Notes: generated by a model from the letters alone, not told the origin. A DNA stretch of 64,000 bases from Salvator merianae (GCA_003586115.2 QVOM02000116.1:40448197-40512196), one strand, 5' to 3'. Numbered from the stretch's first letter, positions 32,679 to 46,580 are shown. Numbers and translations are program-made.

Positions 32679-34110
32679 TTGGTTGGAGACTGAAAATAAA
32701 ATCTCAGAAATGTTCACAGAAAAATATATCCTGAGAAATTTCAGCTCAACTCTAAAATGAGTTAATTTCAGCCATCCTGTCTATAAGAGTATAAACTGGT
32801 ATTAGGCAAGTAATTGCCACCTGCAAAAAGCAGGGAGTTAGGGGAACCATGAAAGCCCAGTATCACAATGTAAACCACTGCTACTGGAATGGGGAGTCCC
32901 AGATTATCAAAAAGTCATTGGGAGTGCATAGGGAAGTCCAGTCTATTATTATGTCAATGGCTTTGTGGAGAAATGGTTCAGTCTACCAACGCACGTCTAT
33001 GGTATCTCAAAGGCCAAGTCACATTACTGAAAATCTGGGAGTTTGCATTAAGCAAGTGGTGTAATACCAAAACACGTTATACAAACCCATTTACTACAAG
33101 GGATGGCTGGACACTTGTCTACTGGTGAGCCTGCAATGCCGCTGAAAATTCCCTTAATAGCTTCACTGTGTTTCCTCTCCACTGAGGATTAAGCTTCCCA
33201 GTTCAGAAACTGTGCAGCAGGCAGACTAAATGGTTACATTTTTCTTTTCTTCTCCCTACCTCTTGAATCGCTTGCTTGTAAGAAAGTGAATGCTTCTCAC
33301 TTCTTATCTTCTCTTTTTGATAGACTTTCATACAACTCCTATTATAAGGATTGCTTCACTAACCCATTCTAGTTGAGATTCCACTGTGAGCTGCTTATTA
33401 TGGAGCAGCCTTGGCTGCACTCAGTCGGGAAGTCAGAATCTTAACCTTTGAGATAGGAACGATAATTACCATGGAGAGCAAGAAATGGTGCTCGGTGGCA
33501 ATCACATGCCTTGCTAATGATCTGATCTGCACTTTAGCGGAGGGAAAGAAAAAACCCAAACCTGTGTCTAATAGCAAGCAGCACTTCTTCCTCTTTTTTA
33601 ATGGCTTCTAACAACAGTAGCCAAAATAGCCTCCATTTTGATAAGAAATTCCCCCAAGACTTCATTTTCTGAAGATGGCACAAACATAAAGGCAGAGGGA
33701 ACTGCTTCTATAACACTTCCTGATATAGGATGATCTTTTCATATGGAATTATTGAAGCTTCACTATCAGTTATCCTGATCTTAGGGAGTTAGCAGAGTCA
33801 GTTTTAATGCACACTGCACTGCTAAGCACACAAAACTCCTTGGGATCGAAGAAGAGAGACTAATAGAAAGGGTGTACTGGTGAACTACAAAGCATAATTC
33901 AGTGCAAAGGTGTGCCATTGAACCCATGAATTTTGCACTGGCCTACTCTTGGCGATTTTGCAATTTCACCTTGTTAATACAGAAATTGCATTAGTGCAGA
34001 TATCAGAAGCAGATTTTTTTTTTTTTTTAAAAAAAGAAAAATGAGACTGGAGTGTTGGGTTAGCAATGAGCACAGAGAAGTGCCCATTAGAAAGCTACTT
34101 CTCAACAATG
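32679..34110. other. unassigned sequence
   Basis: No gene recognised. A T-run followed by an A-run at 34014-34040 is low complexity. Confidence 0.4.
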
Positions 34111-34425
34111 TTTGGACCCAGTCGAGCCTTCGTACTGGGCCCAAAGCTTGCACAAGGGGGAACTCACCAAAAGGGTGTCCTGGTAGCCTGGAAAATGAAG
34201 GTGTCTCTTCTGCATGCCTCCATGTTCTGGAACAGGCTGTGCTGGTGTAGTCCTCGGTGTCAAGGGTTATCAGCAATCCAGATCAGGGATTCCTTGGTCT
34301 GGATTACACTCCGCCCTACAAGTGTACCAGCAGTGGACTTCCCATAGTCCACACTAATGTGCACAGTGGAAGGCCTTAGTGCTCTTGCAGGTAAGGAATA
34401 CCAGCACCAAAAAGTGTAGAAAGGC
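34111..34425. mobile_element. MITE family C, partial
   Basis: Ends '…caccaaaaagtgtagaaaggccc'. Inside, 'aatccagatcagggattccttggtctggatta' is an inverted repeat and 'tagtccacactaatgtgcac' is shared with other family C copies. The left part is too diverged to place. Confidence 0.5.
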
Positions 34426-34874
34426 CCAATATATCTCCTCCAAGCACAATCGATTCTTGGAAGCTCACAGGAAAAATACATGCTGGGGATGCACAAATTC
34501 CAGAAACAGTTCCTAGCATCTCCCATTAGATCAGTGATGGACAGCTCCTGGCCCTACAGATGCTGCTTGACTAGAGCTACCTTGATCCCTGACCACTGGA
34601 GGACAATAGCCCATGATGGAAGCTAGCATAAATGGTTTTGTCCATATGTTAAATGAACCACTATTGACAGTCTTGGGAATCAGTGGTGGACAGCACCCAT
34701 TGTGGCTGGCAGGGCAGAGGGCAAGGCTGCCAAAAGAAGGTGATGCCAGGGGGCAGGATAGGTAGAGCTAATGGTAGGAGAGGCAAGGAAAATTCCAGTA
34801 GATTTGCTCAGGAAACAGGAAGAAAATATATGAATGTTCAATACTATGTTGAGAATGGAAGGATGACTAGGTTT
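34426..34874. other. unassigned sequence
   Basis: No gene recognised. Confidence 0.4.
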
Positions 34875-35062
34875 GTGTCCAGACAGGACTTAAAACAGGG
34901 AATTATCCTAGGGCTACGCTGGGATTGCCACACATATCCATGGCAATCTCAGCCTAGCCCTGGGATAAAGGAGTGAAATCGCACGGTAACACGACTCCAC
35001 GAAAATCAACTCTCAACCCAGATTTTCCTGGAGTAGCAATGCAACGTACCTTGTCTGGATGC
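34875..35062. mobile_element. probable MITE with a 28-bp internal hairpin (family K)
   Basis: The outer ends GTGTCCAGACAGG and CCTTGTCTGGATGC are roughly inverted. Inside, 34903-34930 and 34941-34968 are inverted repeats matching at 25 of 28 positions around a 10-base loop. No second copy was found in the window, so this is a structural call only. Confidence 0.5.
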
Positions 35063-36596
35063 TTGCTTTCAGCACGGGCCTTGAAAAGAATGCCCTCTGT
35101 GCATGTGCAGGGCCAAAGCCAGCCTGAAATTGGCCACCGTGCATGTGCAGGAACAGTGATCATGAGCTTCTAGGCATTGTGTACCATCAAAACAGTCAGA
35201 AGTAGCAGCCTCACCATCACAGGAGCAAGTACCCAGACGGGCAAGTGCCTGTGCTTGCTCTGCAGGTTTGTCCTACAGTCTAATATGGATGGCAAGAGGG
35301 CACTGCGAGAGCCAAACAAGATCCTGCCTTTTTCTCCCGCCTTCTGGAGGCAGCCTGGAGCACTGAAATGCCTAGAACCACAAAAAATGGCACATCTTGG
35401 ACATGGGTGCAGTTGGGGTAGAATGTGCCCCTTGGAAAAAAAGCAAAATGGACCCATCGTACTCTGCTTGCTGTGACCTGTGCAGAGTGCAATGTAATAC
35501 GCAAAAGCAAGATCAGCAGTCAGTGAAATGCTCTGAATCTCCTTCCTTTGCTTCCTTGGATCCCTGGCAAAAAAATAAACAAAACAGCCTTGCTCAGTGA
35601 AAGTTATGCCCCTGCTCTTTGCAAGGCTTGCTAATGGCCCTTGGTACTATCTCTGAGCAGTTAATTACACTTGTTTCCCCCCACACCTAAAATACTTAAG
35701 AAGTCTCCTTTTTCTTCTTCTTTTGTCCCTTCCTTTTTCTATTCAAAGTAGAGCAGTGCCAAAAAACCAAGCAGAAATTATCTTTAATAGGAAATGGGTT
35801 ATAGGTTTGCTCCATGCAATTAATCTAAGAATCTACAGAGGCTGATGCTGAGAAAGATTTGTGGGTATGTATGAATGGGTCAAATAATCACTCAACGTAC
35901 AAAAAAATGCCAATAAGAATTCGATAGAAAAAAGGAAAATAGAACAATCTTACTTGCCTTCAAAAGGATCTAATGCAAGTCCGTATTGGCCTAGCCTCTG
36001 CACTGCTTTCCATCAGCTGAAGGAAAGAAGCAGAGAAGTAGATGGATTTAAAGATTTTTTGACCCTAAGCTTCACAGACATGGTTTCTATTAAATTTAAT
36101 TACTGCCTCCTGCCGCTTTAAATTGAAGGCTCCCTCAAAACACATGTAGCTGCTATTTACAAGACAGCTTGCAGGCTTAAAGTACCTGGAAACATGTAAC
36201 TGCAGAAACCAAGGCAGTTTGTTGTTGCTCGATCTTGCTAGTATAATGGCAATAATATTGGGAAAAATTGCTGAGTTTTTCCTTAGGTATTAATCTAATT
36301 TGTGGGGCAATGGAGAGATGATGCAGTTAGATATAAAGACTGTAAAGCATCTACAGTTATAGTATTACCTTAAACTAATTAGGAAGTAGATACAGTATTG
36401 TTATTGAAAGCTGAATCTTCCCAAGATTTTTGTTGTTGCTATTGTTACATTTAATAATCTCCTTTCTTCAAAAAAACTCAAGGTAGCATACACACAAGAA
36501 CACCAAACAGCATAAAAAAAGATCCCACCCTATTAAAATCCTAGGGTGCAACTAACACCATTAGCCACAAACTACATAGACCAGTATGGATCTTGG
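35063..36596. other. unassigned sequence
   Basis: No gene recognised. 35060-35480 is GC-richer with overlapping chance frames on both strands. 35700-36580 is AT-rich and looks non-repetitive to me, so it is a candidate for ordinary single-copy DNA. Confidence 0.4.
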
Positions 36597-36985
36597 GTCA
36601 TTTCCATACTTACCTTCCATGGACCACTCCAGTGAGAATGGATCAGCTGCAGAAGTCCAGCAGCTGGAACGCTCTATGTATCCTGGAACAAGGCCGTCCA
36701 CATTTGGACAGCTATTCCAGGACAGCCTCCACACCAGTCCTGAAGCTCACACAGGCTTTGGAACCAGCCTTCGCAAGTTCCAGCAACAAGAAACAATGGT
36801 TCCTGGCCTCAAACCTCTAGGGGACCCATTTTGGCAGCACACCTTTTACGCTGCCTGAATGGGTCCCCTGATAACCTGGTCCATGGAGGTGTTTGCCGTC
36901 TCTACTGCTTCACGGTTGAGTTTACCAGGAGCTAGACCATTTTACATAGGTCTACCGGTATACCAGACTAGGCAGCCATTTGGGG
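36597..36985. mobile_element. MITE family C, 5' part
   Basis: Starts 'tcatttccatacttaccttccatggaccactccagtgagaatgg', the reverse of the right end of the copy at 56702-57168. It contains 'aggggacccattttggcagc…gctgcctgaatgggtcccctg', a long internal palindrome. The right end is lost. Confidence 0.65.
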
Positions 36986-38004
36986 CCACCTAGGGTGTGA
37001 TCACATAGAGGGTTTGAGGGGGGTGTTCCCTTCCTGGAATTGCCCCATCTGTAGACAAGGGGGGGGGGAATACTACATCACACAGTAAGAAACAGGCAAC
37101 CAACCTTCCCTCATTGTCGCCTTCCTTCCTCACTTCCCATAGGCCACCTCTGGCCAATTTTCTGATAGGTCAGTGGTAGGAGGAAGTTGGGATTAGCTAG
37201 GAGCCTCTGCAACCTCCTGCCTCATCTGACTTTTAACTCCTTCTTGCCCTGACGGTGATATTTTTCTGTCTGCATCTGCAGAATGGATGCAAAAACAGAG
37301 ACTTGGAGATGGGATTAAAGTGTTTCTTTTATATTTTCAACCTGTCCCAAGAACCTCAAATCGGACCTCAGAAATGCCCATTTCTCTGTGTGTGATCATA
37401 CTCGTAATCTGATCTACTCCCCATCCAATGTGGACAGGGCATACAAGCAAGGATGTGTGGCCTCTCTTAAACCTCACTAGCATGTGGAAGGGAGGCCCCC
37501 TAGACCCCTTGCTATACCAAACCACTTGTTAGTGCAAAACTGCACTATTATACACCTGGGAGAAGAAGTTTTAAAAATCCATGACTACATACATCCAGAT
37601 GGGCATAACCTGTTTCCAAAATATGTGCTTGAAAGCACTTCAAGAATATTCAACAAGCTCTTTTGAAGTCCCAATTGTGGAAATAACTTCTTTGAATTGA
37701 TCTTCGGTGCATTAGATAAAAGAGGGATTCGCCATATCAGCTGAGCTTCAAAAAATTCAGCAAATTTGTGTTTGGAACCAAGCACTTCCGGGTGCACTCC
37801 TAGCATGCCCTCACTCACTCACTCACATGCTCTCTCCGTTCATACACACTCAAACTGCTGCCCCTATTGTCCTCCTTGGCACTCTTGTAACATTTTCTTT
37901 CTAAAATCTGCTACCACTGAAAGGGCACAGTCTAAAGTCCCCTTGTCCATCAAGACAGGCAAATTTCCAGGTGTGGCTTCTAAGCAAACAACACCAATCT
38001 ATTG
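36986..38004. other. unassigned sequence
   Basis: Begins with 'cctagggtgtgatcacatagagg', which looks like an unassigned MITE end. A G-run of 10 lies near 37059-37068. No gene recognised. Confidence 0.4.
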
Positions 38005-38070
38005 TAATGGTTTTGTTGTAACGCTATCCCTGAGATCCTTAGAGTGGGACAGAAATATAAATAAATAAGC
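38005..38070 (+). repeat. retroposon 3' tail (L2/SINE type)
   Basis: 'gttgtaacgctatccctgagatccttagagtgggacagaaatataaataaataa' has the usual tail form of L2-type elements. Confidence 0.55.
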
Positions 38071-38464
38071 CTAGGAGTTGCAGGAAGGATTTGTTTGCTC
38101 ATTTGTTTAGTGTATGGCAATGGAAGCAGCAGGGCACATGGAAAGCAATCTGGGACCTAAGCCAAAGGTCCCTAGGGAACAGTGCTGCTTTCTCTGGAAC
38201 AGAAACTGAAACTGGGTTATCCCCTGCTAATTGAAAACTAAGGTCAAACCCCATCTTTGTTCTAGAATGGGATCCATATGAACCAGTACTGCCTGCTTTA
38301 AATACAACACTTGCTAGGGTCTCAGACAGATGACTTTCTTCTGTCCCTCATGTGGAGACATCAGAGAAAGAATCTCTGCATTCAAAGACTGTTGATATCC
38401 CTTGACAATGGTCTCTCCGCTCTTATTTTAAGAATCCTACCCAACCCGGGAGAACATCTGGAAT
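38071..38464. other. unassigned sequence
   Basis: No gene recognised. Confidence 0.4.
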
Positions 38465-38811
38465 ACATCATCTGCACTACAGATCCTAGGTGACCATACT
38501 CCCCAGCAGATTGGTTGATCTGGACTGGAAGAAGCATTGGAGTGGGCTACACTGTGAAAATGGAGTCATAGCCCCTTCCAAGCACAGACCTCTTGTAAGC
38601 AGTTCACAAAGCATTCTAGCTGGTATAGCATTCTAGCATTTCACTGGGGACCCAGAAGTGGTACCACAAGTGCTGCCCTTCTAGGCACTGGGCCAAAACA
38701 ATCCTGGCCAGTCACTTTAGAGGCCAGGACAGCAGCCCATCCCATTGCGGACCAGGTTGCCGAGATTGGAGCAACAAGGCACAGGATAGCCTGTGCCATG
38801 CAGAAACAGCC
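38465..38811. mobile_element. MITE family D, partial
   Basis: The right end is GTGCCATGCAGAAACAGCC. The interior has 'ctgggccaaaacaatcctggcc', '…cccatcccattgcggaccagg' and 'ggcacaggatagcctgtgcc', as in the copy ending at 60404. The left end is undefined. Confidence 0.55.
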
Positions 38812-39664
38812 AAAAAGAACAAACCCCAATATTCCAAATTTCTGGGATTCTATTAAATGACAAAACATATTCAAATGTTTCCTATCAACTGCATAAGAAC
38901 AGAACCATGCTGTACAAAACCACGTTATGTGAAAGATGCCTGTATATACATGGGTTTGTGGGTAAACCCTCCAAAAGGCAGAAATATGTAAAAAATAATT
39001 CAGCTTTAAGAATCTCTTACTCAAGACCTTGAAACCTACCAGGGACACTCAGATTAAAAGATTTCTTTGTTCCAACTATTATGAGACTGCTCTAGCTGCT
39101 TTTGTTTTTCACAAGTGCAGAAAATGAAAAGTAACTATGCAGAAAAATAAAATTAAATCATCATCCAGTAACTGGGTCTTGCTTGCTGCATCATTTTAAA
39201 TATTCTGCTTTTCTGGCAATGAACAAATGTTTTTAGAATTAGTCATTGCCAAGCACTGAGTGCTATTCCAAGAGAAAAATTAAACAGGAAAAATACAAAT
39301 GAACTGTTAATAAAACCTATATTCTGTGACAGCAGCCTCATGGTATGCTTTGGTGACATTTTAGAGAGGGTTATTCCACCTATTTGACCAAGATTTGAAC
39401 TCTGAAAATTTTTTCTAGGTCTTTTTATTCTTTTAGTATCTTCACCTAAATTTTAGGAATCTGCAATGCTTTTAGACAAACTACCCTTAGAGGAACTCCA
39501 GGCTTTTCCAAGAAATAGTGATTAGGAGTTAACAAATATAAACATATTCAGTATAAAAAAAAGATATGTTTTATTTTTTGAAAAACTTCTTAAATTCAGT
39601 TTAAAGATGTGTAAAACACTGTTTTAAATGTTTCATGAAGTATTTGAACTAGTCATGCCACTCT
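38812..39664. other. unassigned AT-rich sequence
   Basis: No gene or repeat recognised. It could be single-copy. Confidence 0.4.
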
Positions 39665-39860
39665 TAGGCTGTGTCTCCACTTCTGGTCAGAGGCTGATCC
39701 ATTCTGGGTAGATGGAGGGGAGCACTCCAATTTTTCACAAAATAAAAAAAGGATCCCTCCATGGCTTCATCCAGAATATCCATGCTTTATTCTGGAATAT
39801 CCAAATATAGCAGAATAAGTAAGTGATATTTGGATGTAGCTCATGTCTCTATTTTGGAGT
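39665..39860. mobile_element. element family I, with 'gaatatccaaatatagca' palindromic core
   Basis: Begins 'ttaggctgtgtctccacttc' (a similar end is at 58866). Contains 'gaatatccatgctttattctggaatatccaaatatagcagaataagtaagtgat', which occurs in reverse at 56340-56420 and continues after the MITE there. Two diverged copies in opposite orientation support an interspersed repeat. The superfamily is unknown. Confidence 0.55.
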
Positions 39861-42800
39861 GCAGAGTTATGAAATCGTATCCTGTGAACAAGTCACCTCA
39901 AACAACAATCATGCCAGTAAAGGGCTGCTGTGATCGCCGTGAGGCACCTGCTGGAGTAGAGATGTGGCAGGATCAGGCCCCTTCTTAGGGGGCTGTGAAC
40001 ACCTCCATGAGATAAGTGGATACATGACCTTATAAAGGAGTAGGTTTGTTAGGTGTTTTGCAGTGTTTTGCCCATCCCTCGTTTAACTACAACCACACAA
40101 ACACAGTTCAAATAACATTAATATGCAGTTCAAATGTGTAAGTTATGGATAGACTGATGATCACATTTGTACATGCTTGTCTATGATAGACTTGCATGCC
40201 ATTGTAAACATCCAGGTGCAAGTGGACAGTAGACAGCATATACAACCACCTACAATGAAATGTACATGCGCTTCAGGTAACTGAAAAGATAGATGTGAAG
40301 TCTGAACAGATACAAAATTCAAATGGATCTAGAATTCAGACAGTAATGAAATTCATACATTCAAATTATTCAATTTCTGTTTGAAATCAGATGCCTTGAG
40401 AACTTTTGCCCCAGTCAGTAACAAAGTAGATTGAGTCAAACCACAAACTTCATGGCTAATTAAAGGACATTGTGCTTCCAGAGGCAAAGTATCTAACCCG
40501 ACATCCTCCTTACACAAAGTGGGTGGCACTCAAGTCTGATTAACTCCCACAAGTACTTCATCTTCCATTTGGTGTTAGGAGCACTGCACTGGGTTATACT
40601 GGAATGGGGAAAATAGCTCACCTTGGCAACAAGCTCTTAAAAGCAGGATCTTTAGGAAAAAGGTTTTAAAAAGACAAAATGATTCAAGTGAACTGTAAAA
40701 TAGAAGACAGACAGCACCAAAACCTTCCCAAAAGATACAAACAAAGATACTTTATTAAAATATAAGAAAAAGCTTTAAAAAGGCATAAAAGTAGTAAAAT
40801 ATTTGTTTTGACAGGAATCAGCTGAATGTCAATGTCAAAAAGGCAAGAAATACACAGTCAGAGGCAGTGTAGTAATGTGCTAGTCCCAAAGGATTTCTCT
40901 CTCCCAGAGACTCACTGCACATGTGCAGGGTTAAACCAGGAAGAAAAAGGCTGTTAACAGCAGCTTTTTTATGAATGAACAGGAATCAGTTGAGGACAAA
41001 CTTGATAATTCTCATGAATAGAGGCTATTGGTGAGGGAGAGAAGGGGCAAAATAGACCTAAATATGCTCAAAACTAACTTGGGGAAGCCCTCATAAAACC
41101 AGAAGCACATTGATCTCACCCTCAGAGGTGAATAAGGACTTTGACAGCATAGTTTGCTGTCATGGAAGCTGTCGAGACCGGTAAAGTATCCACAGGAAAA
41201 GAGGACATTTCTTCAGCTGAGAAAGAGTGCTCTTTAGCAGATCAGCAACAAAGTTATAGTCTTTTGCTACGTTAGTTGCTTTAGCTGAGGCAAAGCAGTC
41301 TCCAGGCTGTGGAGATGCTTTGGGCTTGAAGCAACTATCCAAGTCTAAAGCAGCAGCAGAAAAGTGGCAAACTCAAAGTGCAACTGAGTTTTTCTTCCAT
41401 GATTGAGGTGCAGCAAAATCGATGTTTGATCTGGATGATGAGAAGTGTGGATATAGGAGGCCCAGGTGATGGAAATCTGAGGATAGCATACTGTGTGCTG
41501 CCTAGGGCTAACTTTTATCTTTGACTTATACAAAGAGGGGGTTGCCCTAATCTTAAACTCAACCCAAGGGTAGTGCTCCATGTGAGGACAATGGTACTCT
41601 ATGGAAGGGGAGGAGATTTCCTACACATGAATCGGGGACTATGTGCAAAGGTGTGCTTTCTAATTGTGCAGATGTGTACATGCTTGGGTCACATTAGGAG
41701 TAATCAAGTCTTATCTATGCTTTAATGATGGTCAAACAATTGTGATATCTTTGTAAACAGAGTCCCTAGGTACCCAGATGTCAGTACACAAAGTCAATGA
41801 AGTTGGAACACATTCCCAGCTTTAGTTCCATCACTGCAGACTGGCATTCCTGATGGGTGTCTTTCAGACGTGCATTAAGCTATACACTTAACAAAAAGAT
41901 TGCCAATGGAAAATATCAGCTGTCACCAAGCTATTTAAATGAATTATTTTCTCCTGATGTTGGACTTCCTCTGATTCAGCCCTGCTTTTGCAGAAATCTC
42001 TGTCTCAACTCTTTGCTTCTAGGCAGACACAAAATATTTTGCAATAATTTCCTTGTCCTTTTAAATCAAGAACTGACCTTTCCAATATGGATTCTGGTGT
42101 ACCAAAATGGATACTTTTCTGGTACAGGGATTCACTCTCTCTGGTCCATTTCCCTGTTCTTTCAACCTTTATGCCAATCAATATTCAAATTATATTGTCC
42201 AGTTTCTTAGTCTGGGGATGGTTGTGTCTTGGCAGATTCCTGCCTTTGGTGGCACAGCTCCCTTTGTGTCATATTTCTGGGCACATGTACTATCACTAGT
42301 CAGAAAAATACAATAACCCTAAAATGCTTAGGTAAATAAATTTGTGATACCAAGTGGGGAACAACACTGTATACTGCAAGGTTTGTCCATGCTAGGAACC
42401 TTTGGAGTGTGATTATCACTCAGATTGTTTTTAGCCTTAATACCCTTAGAAAAGCCAGTTCTGCTGCACTGGAGCAATACAACTGCAGCCTTGGCTGGTT
42501 CATTTTAAAGCTACAGTGCAGTAAGGGTGTCGCAGTGGAGGTATTGATGTTGGGCAGGGGTGAGCATATGTTATGTATACTATCAACAGAAATTACAAGA
42601 ATAAATAATAATGTCGTCTGAAATTGACCCTTAAAATGAGGTGCCCAAGGAAGCCATCTCTCTCTTCTCATTGGTAGCTCTGTAGCTCCTTAATTCTACC
42701 CACTACATCACAGTGGGTCTCCAACCTGTCACCCCTTGATAGCATAGAAATTCTTGTTCAAGACAAATGACAGTTGAAAAGATTCCTTTTGTTTCATTCT

Positions 42801-45800
42801 GTTGATGCATTTCTTTCTTGCAGCTATCAGTCTTGGAGTCCATCCATTTGTCTGAACAAAACTGTATTCACTCAGATAGATTTTCAGAGAAGACTCCAAT
42901 GAGATAACCTTTACTTAAGCTGTACCATCATTGTGTTCAATTAGCATGACATGTGTACAATGCCAGCTGTATTTTTCCTCATACCGTTTGGTCATGGTAC
43001 AAGATTTCTATCCAAAACTAAAACAACGAATGCTTTGGGGGATCTTCTCCAGGAAAGATTCACAGAAAAACAGCCAATTTTTAAAAGACTTTCATTTAGT
43101 TTTCCAAAGCAGCTTAGTGTGTTTTGTATCCATTTTCCCCCAGCCAGTGTCAAGATACAAATTTAGATTTTTATCCTCTCCTGCTTCTACTATAGCTGTT
43201 TGAAACTTGCAACCACAGATACATTTTCACAATAGATGTCTTCAAAGCAAAGTTATTCTCCATTCTCTTTGGATTCCAGAGTTCTTTCATGGGACCAAAC
43301 TCTATTGAGCACCATGAAATGTGCTCATAAGTCAGCTTGCATTATAACTGAAGGATCAGAAATACACATTTCAGAAACAGCCCAAAGGGTTTCCACATTT
43401 TTTGCATTCTTTTCCCCATGTTCCTTAACACCATTTGGATCAGCAGGCATTAGTAAGTGGTAATGCTTCTCTCAGTGCCGTGAAAAGCTTCTCTTGCAGA
43501 TCATACTGTTCTTAAAAACACAGAAACCTTTATTACCGTGCAGGAAATTCCCTTGCCCATTTTCTTCGGCAGTAACCTTTTCAACATTATGCACAGAAAG
43601 GGTAGCTGCTGTATGGGCCTCCTCATATTACTGAACTATATTGTCCGTCACTCTTTGTTGTTGGCCATACTGGCCAATAATGATGGAAGCTTAGCCACTT
43701 CTGTACTTACCTTGTGGAAATGGTCCGGCAGTACCAGTCCAGTATAGAGTTGCCATGTGAGTGTATCTATTTTTAATATATATATTTTTTAAAACAGCCA
43801 GGAAGGCCAATGATGAGAGTGGACGCTGACCAATACCTGGAAACCTCCAACTCCCCATCTCTTTCCCATTACACCAGCAGAAATTAGTTCGATAAAAACA
43901 GCAATTGAGCTTGGCTGTCTCTTTTCCTCCAGGGAGTGTGTTTACTAGAAATGCAACCTTCTCCACTCAATCTGAGTGAGCAATTTGCATTTGAAATATT
44001 TAAAATGTACCTCAGCATGTCCCATTCCAGATAGATGAGCTTCTGTAAAATCAGGCCCCCTTCTGTCACCTTCCTGTTATTAAAACCTGCTGTTTGTTGC
44101 ATGTCGAGAGCTAACACTTTTTCTGCTGCTTTCCCTTTGAGGACAAAAATATGACAGCTGTAGCATGCACAAGATATTGCCATCTGTATACATTAGACTA
44201 AGCCAATTTAATTCAGAATAACGGGACTTTCTGAGCCTTTAAAGCTGAAGGCAAAAATGTGAATATATTCTACTTTAGTTTCACAGATCCTATCCTAAGC
44301 AAGGTCTTCCACCAATACCCTCCCCTTATTCTTTCTTCTCCTGAAAACAATTGTTGTAATAACTAATTCAGTATTAATATTCATCTGTCTGGTTTAGGAA
44401 AACATGCAGCTAAATGGAGTTTGAAAATAAATTCTGGAAAGGAAATAGAGAAAGGCAGGTAAAAGTCATCTGTCACTGTTGGAGCACTTTGGAAATATAT
44501 AGCTTTCAGCTTGGCAGTTTGTATTTAAAGATACTGGTGAGGAAATAAATGATAGAGGCACAGAGAAATTGAAGCAGGGTCTGTTTTGTACTTCAGATTA
44601 AAAGCAAAATTCTGAGTCTATCAAATAAGCCTTTCTAGATTTGTTTTTCAGAATATAATCTCATCAACAGCTGAGTCACAATATGGATTTTCTACCAATG
44701 TGCATTAGAATGCCCAGGAAAAGAAAACAGCAGTTATTGATACTAAGGCTGATGTCACTTGCTTAAGAATACCAGTTTTTAGGTGCAGAAGGATTTGGAG
44801 CAAAGAACTGCGGTTGTGAAGAAAATCTTGAAATGGAGACAGTCTCAAAGAGGTTTCACAACAGCTGCCACTACCCTTGTTGGAAGAGCTGGTTCAGTGG
44901 CAGACAATAGTCAACAGCCCACACAATAGCAGTAAGTTAGCTTGCACCTCTGGCAGTGTTTTGGACCTTTCCAGCCCTTTTGGTGAAAGCTCACGCTTCC
45001 AGCTTTCATCACAACTCAGGAAATGTAACAGTGCCACTAATAGTGTGGCAGGTTGTTATGTGCACGCTTACTGGTAAGCTGCTCTGATGTCCTGAGCAAC
45101 AGATGTAGATATACCGTACTCTGTGTTTTCACCACTTCATCTGTTGCAAGAATAGCACTAACTGATGTTTAAGCCAGGGTTGCCTTCCAGATATTCCTGA
45201 ACTGCAGGTCACAGCATTCCGTGCCGCACCTATGCAAGGTTAAGAGTTCTAGTTCTGGAACATCTCGGGGTGCCGCAGTTGAGTATCCCAGTATAAGCAT
45301 AGCCATTTGTCCAAGATGTTCCATCATACCAGAGAGTGTTATTTCACAATCAAAGAACTGTTCCCCATAATCCTTTGCAAATGTCACAGACATTGGTTCA
45401 GGGATTTATCTTGGTCTAGCACGGCTCACAGGTTGGAGTCATGGGCTATGGAACCAACCACACACGTATATATTCTGGCCCCACACTCATTTCAGTCCAC
45501 ATGGTGCTCTTAAGCAGCATCTGTACAATCACAGCATCCTGTCGATGACTTCTACTAGTCACATATGCAGTTTTAGGAGATGTTGTCTGGCACCATCCCC
45601 ATTCAAATAGTGTTCCCAGGCTTCCAGGAATTCAGATCCCCAATCATCCTAGTGGGCACCCACAAAAGGAGGTTTTAACTGTCCATGCGCAGAAAGGTGC
45701 CTGACAGGAAAGTGTTCTGAAAATGAAGGAAGGGGGGAGCCGGCAGTTTCAAATTACATTTCCCCTCATTTGTGGGAATTGTGCTCTGATATTGCTTCAT

Positions 45801-46580
45801 GGGTGGACAGACTGCCCTTTCATATTGTCTTCAAGGTAGAACACATCAGTATGATATTGCCCTCAATCCCATGTGTGAACATGGCCTAAATCTGAATCTG
45901 CACCCACTAGGGAAGTGACAAATTGCTGTTTAATGAATGTGAATGGCAGTTAGAGACCAAGAACTTACCTGCTCACATCTCACAAATGCTTTCTGAGGCT
46001 CTCTGGGCATGCACAATGATGTCATATGCATCCATGGTGATGCTAGGTGCATCAAGTAGGTCCAGTTATGCACCCAACTCACAGTTGCTCTTGCCTCAGT
46101 GGCAGTTGAACGAAGTATACAAGATGTACAAGGAAGAGCTGCATTGAATCAAGTTATCTTGATTTCTCAGTTCACAGCAATCCTTCAGGGAGGAGAATGA
46201 GTTTGAGCCTCATCTCTGGAGCAATTACTACACAGTAGTTTGCATGCAACTTCTCTGGCACTCAAAACACACAGCACATGAAGTTCAGTTTCTTGAGGAG
46301 TTGCTCCTAAAGTTCAGCTCTTGTAATGTGATGGAATGGTGATATCAAAGAGGATGTGTACACACTAGCCTATAAGGAAACTCAGTAAAAGCCAAGGATG
46401 TACCCATGGACTTGGGAGAAAGTCCAGAAAATGAGTGGAGGGGAACATCTATTTTTATACCCAGAAGTAAAGAAGAATGTAGAGGCATGAAACAGGGTGA
46501 CCAATAGATTGGGCAACTTCCAGGCTTTCCAAGACACATAAACAAGTTACATGAATTCAATCAACTTAATTCATAAAAAG
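39861..46580. other. long unassigned stretch, largely free of recognisable repeats
   Basis: I find no gene and no clear transposon in 6.7 kb. The open frames at 41857-42210, 42409-42671 and 43691-44183 lack motifs and overlap frames on the other strand. The sequence is AT-rich with few CpG. It is the best part of the window to search for conserved non-coding elements. Confidence 0.45.

Noticed and set aside
41857..42210. 117-residue frame as a candidate gene
   Set aside because: Phe/Leu/Ser-rich with no domain, overlapping two other chance frames, in AT-rich DNA.
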